Source: Streptomyces lilacinus (GTDB lineage Bacteria > Actinomycetota > Actinomycetes > Streptomycetales > Streptomycetaceae). Taken from it: a stretch of 9,613 nt of DNA. Shown here one piece after another: positions 7,962 through 9,613 of this stretch. The stretch covers positions 13,532 to 23,144 of the forward strand of contig KL569432.1 in NCBI GenBank assembly GCA_000715685.1, written 5' to 3'. Below the pieces are notes generated by a model. That model did not search any database, was not told the origin of the DNA, and worked only from the letters and a program-made list of their open reading frames with translations. How positions within the stretch are numbered: position 1 is the stretch's first letter; each line of letters opens with the position of its first letter. A program made the translations under genes and the position numbers.

Positions 7962-7990
7962 CCGGTTCCCCTTCCCCCAAGGGGGACCGG
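7962..7990 (+). terminator. Hairpin just after the flavoprotein gene
   Basis: A 12-bp stem, CCGGTTCCCCTT (7962-7973) with AAGGGGGACCGG (7979-7990), has one G-U pair and a 5-nt C loop. It begins four bases after the stop codon. No T-run follows, so it could stabilise the mRNA end or assist the second hairpin rather than terminate alone. Confidence 0.5.
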
Positions 7991-7994
7991 CCCC

Positions 7995-8036
7995 CTGTGG
8001 CGTCCGGTCGTCCCTGCCGGGCGCCACAGTCTTTTC
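7995..8036 (+). terminator. Intrinsic terminator between the PKS block and sbnB
   Basis: A 13-bp stem, CTGTGGCGTCCGG (7995-8007) with CCGGGCGCCACAG (8017-8029), has one G-U pair and a 9-nt loop, followed at once by TCTTTTCC. This is the best-formed rho-independent terminator in the window. It lies only 26 to 33 nt before the sbnB start, leaving no room for a normal promoter after it. Confidence 0.75.
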
Positions 8037-8044
8037 CCATCCTT

Positions 8045-8050
8045 GAGGAG
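8045..8050 (+). promoter_or_regulatory. Ribosome binding site of sbnB
   Basis: GAGGAG, 11 bases before the ATG at 8062. The spacing is longer than usual, but no better site or start is seen. Confidence 0.55.
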
Positions 8051-8061
8051 CCAGCAGAGTC

Positions 8062-9087
8062 ATGAAGCATGTCCCCACCTTCTCCGTGGTCTCCGGTGCC
8101 CAGGTGCACCGGAGCGTGAGCGGCAGCGAGGAGCGCGTCACCGAGGTCGTCGAGGCCGCCTACCGGCTGCACGGCGAGGGTGCCACCGCCAACCCCGACT
8201 CGTACTTCCTGCGCTTCCCGGACCGCCCGTCCTCGCGGATCATCGCGCTGCCCGCGTCGGTCAAGGGCGACGTCGACGTGCACGGCATCAAGTGGATCTC
8301 CAGCTTCCCGGAGAACGTCGCGGCCGGGATCCCGCGCGCCTCGGCGGTGCTGATCCTCAACGACGCCGAGACCGGCTACCCGTTCGCCTGCCTGGAGAGC
8401 TCCATCATCAGCGCGGCCCGCCCCGCCGCGTCGGCCGCGCTCGCCGCGGTGAAGCTCAGCGAGCAGCGCGGGGTCCGCCCGAAGCGGGTCGGCTTCTTCG
8501 GCGTGGGCCTGATCGCCCGCTACCTGCACACCTACCTGGCCGCCAACGGCCTCGACTTCGAGGCCATCGGCGTCCACGACCTGTCCGCGGAGCACGCCGA
8601 GGGCTTCAAGGGCTACCTCGAGCGGACCGAGAGCTGCCCGGTCACCGTCCACGAGCGCGCCGAGGACCTCGTCCGCTCCTCCGACCTGATCGTCTTCGCC
8701 ACGATCGCGGGCGAGCCGCACGTGACGGACCCGGACTGGCTCTCCCACAACCCGCTGGTGCTGCACGTCTCGCTGCGGGACCTCTCGCCGGAGATCATCC
8801 TGTCCGCCTGGAACGTGGTCGACGACATCGACCACTGCCTGAAGGCCAACACCTCCCCGCACCTGGCCGAACAGCGCACGGGCAACCGCGACTTCGTCGC
8901 CGGCACCCTCTACGACGTCCTGACGGGCACGATCACCGCGCCGGCCGACCGGCCCGTGATCTTCTCCCCGTTCGGCCTCGGCGTGCTGGACCTCGCGGTG
9001 GCCAAGTACGTCTACGACCGGCTGGACGCGGAGGGCGACCTGGCGACGGTGCCGGACTTCTTCCACGAGCTGAAGCGCTACGGCTGA
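8062..9087 (+). CDS. sbnB: SbnB-like N-((2S)-2-amino-2-carboxyethyl)-L-glutamate dehydrogenase (2,3-diaminopropionate synthesis)
   Basis: A 341-residue member of the ornithine cyclodeaminase / mu-crystallin family, of the usual SbnB length. The NAD-binding motif is G-V-G-L-I-A (residues 147-152), after R-V-G-F-F. The N-terminal part has H-G-I-K-W-I-S-S-F-P-E-N and the stretch around C-L-E-S-S, both characteristic of SbnB-type rather than true cyclodeaminase proteins. In staphyloferrin B biosynthesis SbnB oxidatively cleaves N-(1-amino-1-carboxyl-2-ethyl)-glutamate, made by SbnA from phosphoserine and glutamate, to 2,3-diaminopropionate and 2-oxoglutarate. In an NRPS cluster this suggests diaminopropionate as a peptide building block. 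SbnA is not in the window; elsewhere the two genes are usually adjacent. The gene follows a strong terminator and ends before a 20-bp stem. An ornithine cyclodeaminase or ketimine reductase is the alternative. Confidence 0.9.
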   Translation: MKHVPTFSVVSGAQVHRSVSGSEERVTEVVEAAYRLHGEGATANPDSYFLRFPDRPSSRIIALPASVKGDVDVHGIKWISSFPENVAAGIPRASAVLILNDAETGYPFACLESSIISAARPAASAALAAVKLSEQRGVRPKRVGFFGVGLIARYLHTYLAANGLDFEAIGVHDLSAEHAEGFKGYLERTESCPVTVHERAEDLVRSSDLIVFATIAGEPHVTDPDWLSHNPLVLHVSLRDLSPEIILSAWNVVDDIDHCLKANTSPHLAEQRTGNRDFVAGTLYDVLTGTITAPADRPVIFSPFGLGVLDLAVAKYVYDRLDAEGDLATVPDFFHELKRYG

Positions 9088-9104
9088 GGCGGCGCGCGGA
9101 CAGC

Positions 9105-9150
9105 ACGAAGGGCCGGGCCCGGGGATTCCTCCCCGGGCCCGGCCCTTCGT
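9105..9150. terminator. Perfect 20-bp stem-loop, bidirectional terminator between convergent genes
   Basis: The arms 9105-9124 and 9131-9150 are exact reverse complements of 20 bases with a 6-nt loop (ATTCCT). It sits between the sbnB stop and the stop of the opposite-strand regulator, so it can end transcripts from both sides. No clear T-run is present on either side, which is common for actinomycete terminators. Confidence 0.85.
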
Positions 9151-9176
9151 CTACGACTCCGTCCGGTGGAGCGTGC

Positions 9177-9613
9177 TCAGTGCTCCAGGTAGGCCAGCAC
9201 CGCCAGGACGCGACGGTTGTCGCTGTCGTCCGGCAGCAGGCCCAGCTTGGTGAAGATGTTGCTTATGTGCTTGGCGACGGCCTTCTCCGTGATGAAGAGG
9301 GCCTCGGCTATGCCCGCGTTGGACCTGCCCCCGGCGAGGCACTCCAGGACCTCCCGCTCGCGGGCCGAGAGGCTGCCGACCCGGTGGTCCCGGTCCTTGC
9401 GGATCAGCAGCTGGGAGACCACCTCGGGATCCATCGCGGTGCCGCCCTCGGCGACCCGCTTGATGGTGCTCATGAACTCGCCGCCGTTGGAGACGCGGTC
9501 CTTGAGCATGTAGCCGACCGCCCCCGAGCCGCTGGTGAGCAACTCGTGGGCGTACAGCGGCTCGACGTACTGCGAGAGCAGCAGCACCGCCGTCCCCGGC
9601 CACTGGGCGCGCA
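9177..9613 (-). CDS. LuxR/NarL-family response regulator, 5'-partial
   Basis: The C-terminal 144 residues are visible; the start lies beyond the right edge and the frame is open to it. The first part is the end of a receiver domain: A-V-L-L-L-S-Q-Y with the conserved Ser of strand 4, and the switch Lys in Y-M-L-K-D-R (codon 9501-9503). The phosphorylated Asp would lie outside the window. The second part is a LuxR-type helix-turn-helix with L-S-A-R-E-R-E-V-L, then I-A-E-A-L-F-I-T-E-K-A-V-A-K-H-I-S-N-I-F-type recognition helices. It is expected to bind DNA after phosphorylation by a sensor kinase, perhaps encoded next to it. It faces the cluster from the opposite strand, so it could be its regulator or mark its border; sequence does not decide. 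A GTG at 9585-9587 would give a spurious short start inside the receiver domain and is not used. Confidence 0.92.
   Translation of the reverse strand, partial: RAQWPGTAVLLLSQYVEPLYAHELLTSGSGAVGYMLKDRVSNGGEFMSTIKRVAEGGTAMDPEVVSQLLIRKDRDHRVGSLSAREREVLECLAGGRSNAGIAEALFITEKAVAKHISNIFTKLGLLPDDSDNRRVLAVLAYLEH

Noticed and set aside
4953..8141. Very long open frame on the minus strand (1062 codons)
   Set aside because: It lies opposite the CLF, KR and flavoprotein genes, has low-complexity Gly/Ala/Arg-rich translation without recognisable domains, and is the usual shadow of high-GC coding sequence.
1..9613. tRNA, rRNA, CRISPR array, insertion sequence or phage attachment site
   Set aside because: No array of spaced direct repeats, transposase motif or tRNA-like cloverleaf was seen by eye; the non-coding gaps are all about 100 nt or less.

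Overview
The window is very GC-rich, with almost every third codon position G or C, GTG and TTG starts, GGAGG-type ribosome binding sites, and long open frames on the non-coding strand. This points to an actinomycete, most likely Streptomyces or a close relative. It is part of a secondary-metabolite cluster combining the end of a non-ribosomal peptide synthetase (NRPS) with a reducing type II polyketide synthase (PKS).

Layout. Positions 2-2533 hold the C-terminal end of an NRPS (adenylation, carrier and thioesterase domains), so this is the last module and the release step of the peptide line. An MbtH-like protein follows (2570-2773). After an 82-nt spacer with a terminator-like hairpin and an AT-rich patch comes a tight block: acyl carrier protein (2856-3107), ketosynthase alpha (3163-4423), ketosynthase beta/chain-length factor (4420-5532), FabG-type ketoreductase (5529-6257) and a phytoene-desaturase/carotenoid-isomerase-like flavoprotein (6270-7958). 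A 103-nt gap with two strong hairpins, the second a good intrinsic terminator, precedes an sbnB-like 2,3-diaminopropionate gene (8062-9087). A perfect 20-bp stem (9105-9150) separates it from a convergent LuxR/NarL-type response regulator that runs off the right edge (9177-9613, minus strand).

How the genes fit together (inference). The carrier protein, KS/CLF pair and ketoreductase would build a short unsaturated acyl chain with a dehydratase that is not in the window. The flavoprotein would desaturate, isomerise or aromatise it. This gene combination is known from clusters for cinnamoyl- or polyene-capped non-ribosomal peptides (skyllamycin/WS9326A/youssoufene type) and, without the NRPS part, resembles the ishigamide-type polyene PKS. 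The chain would then cap a peptide whose last residue is chosen by the adenylation domain here (code read as D-A-F-F-I-G-G-V-F-K, valine-like) and which is cut off, probably by cyclisation, by the terminal thioesterase. SbnB suggests that a diaminopropionate residue is also made for the peptide; its usual partner SbnA is not in the window.

The most striking irregularity is in the ketosynthase alpha gene. Its frame breaks just after the active-site cysteine, and alignment by eye with FabF and actinorhodin KS implies exactly two missing bases. Because the wrong frame stays open into the chain-length factor, an automatic call would give a spurious 789-residue KS-CLF fusion. I cannot tell from sequence alone whether this is a sequencing error or a true mutation.
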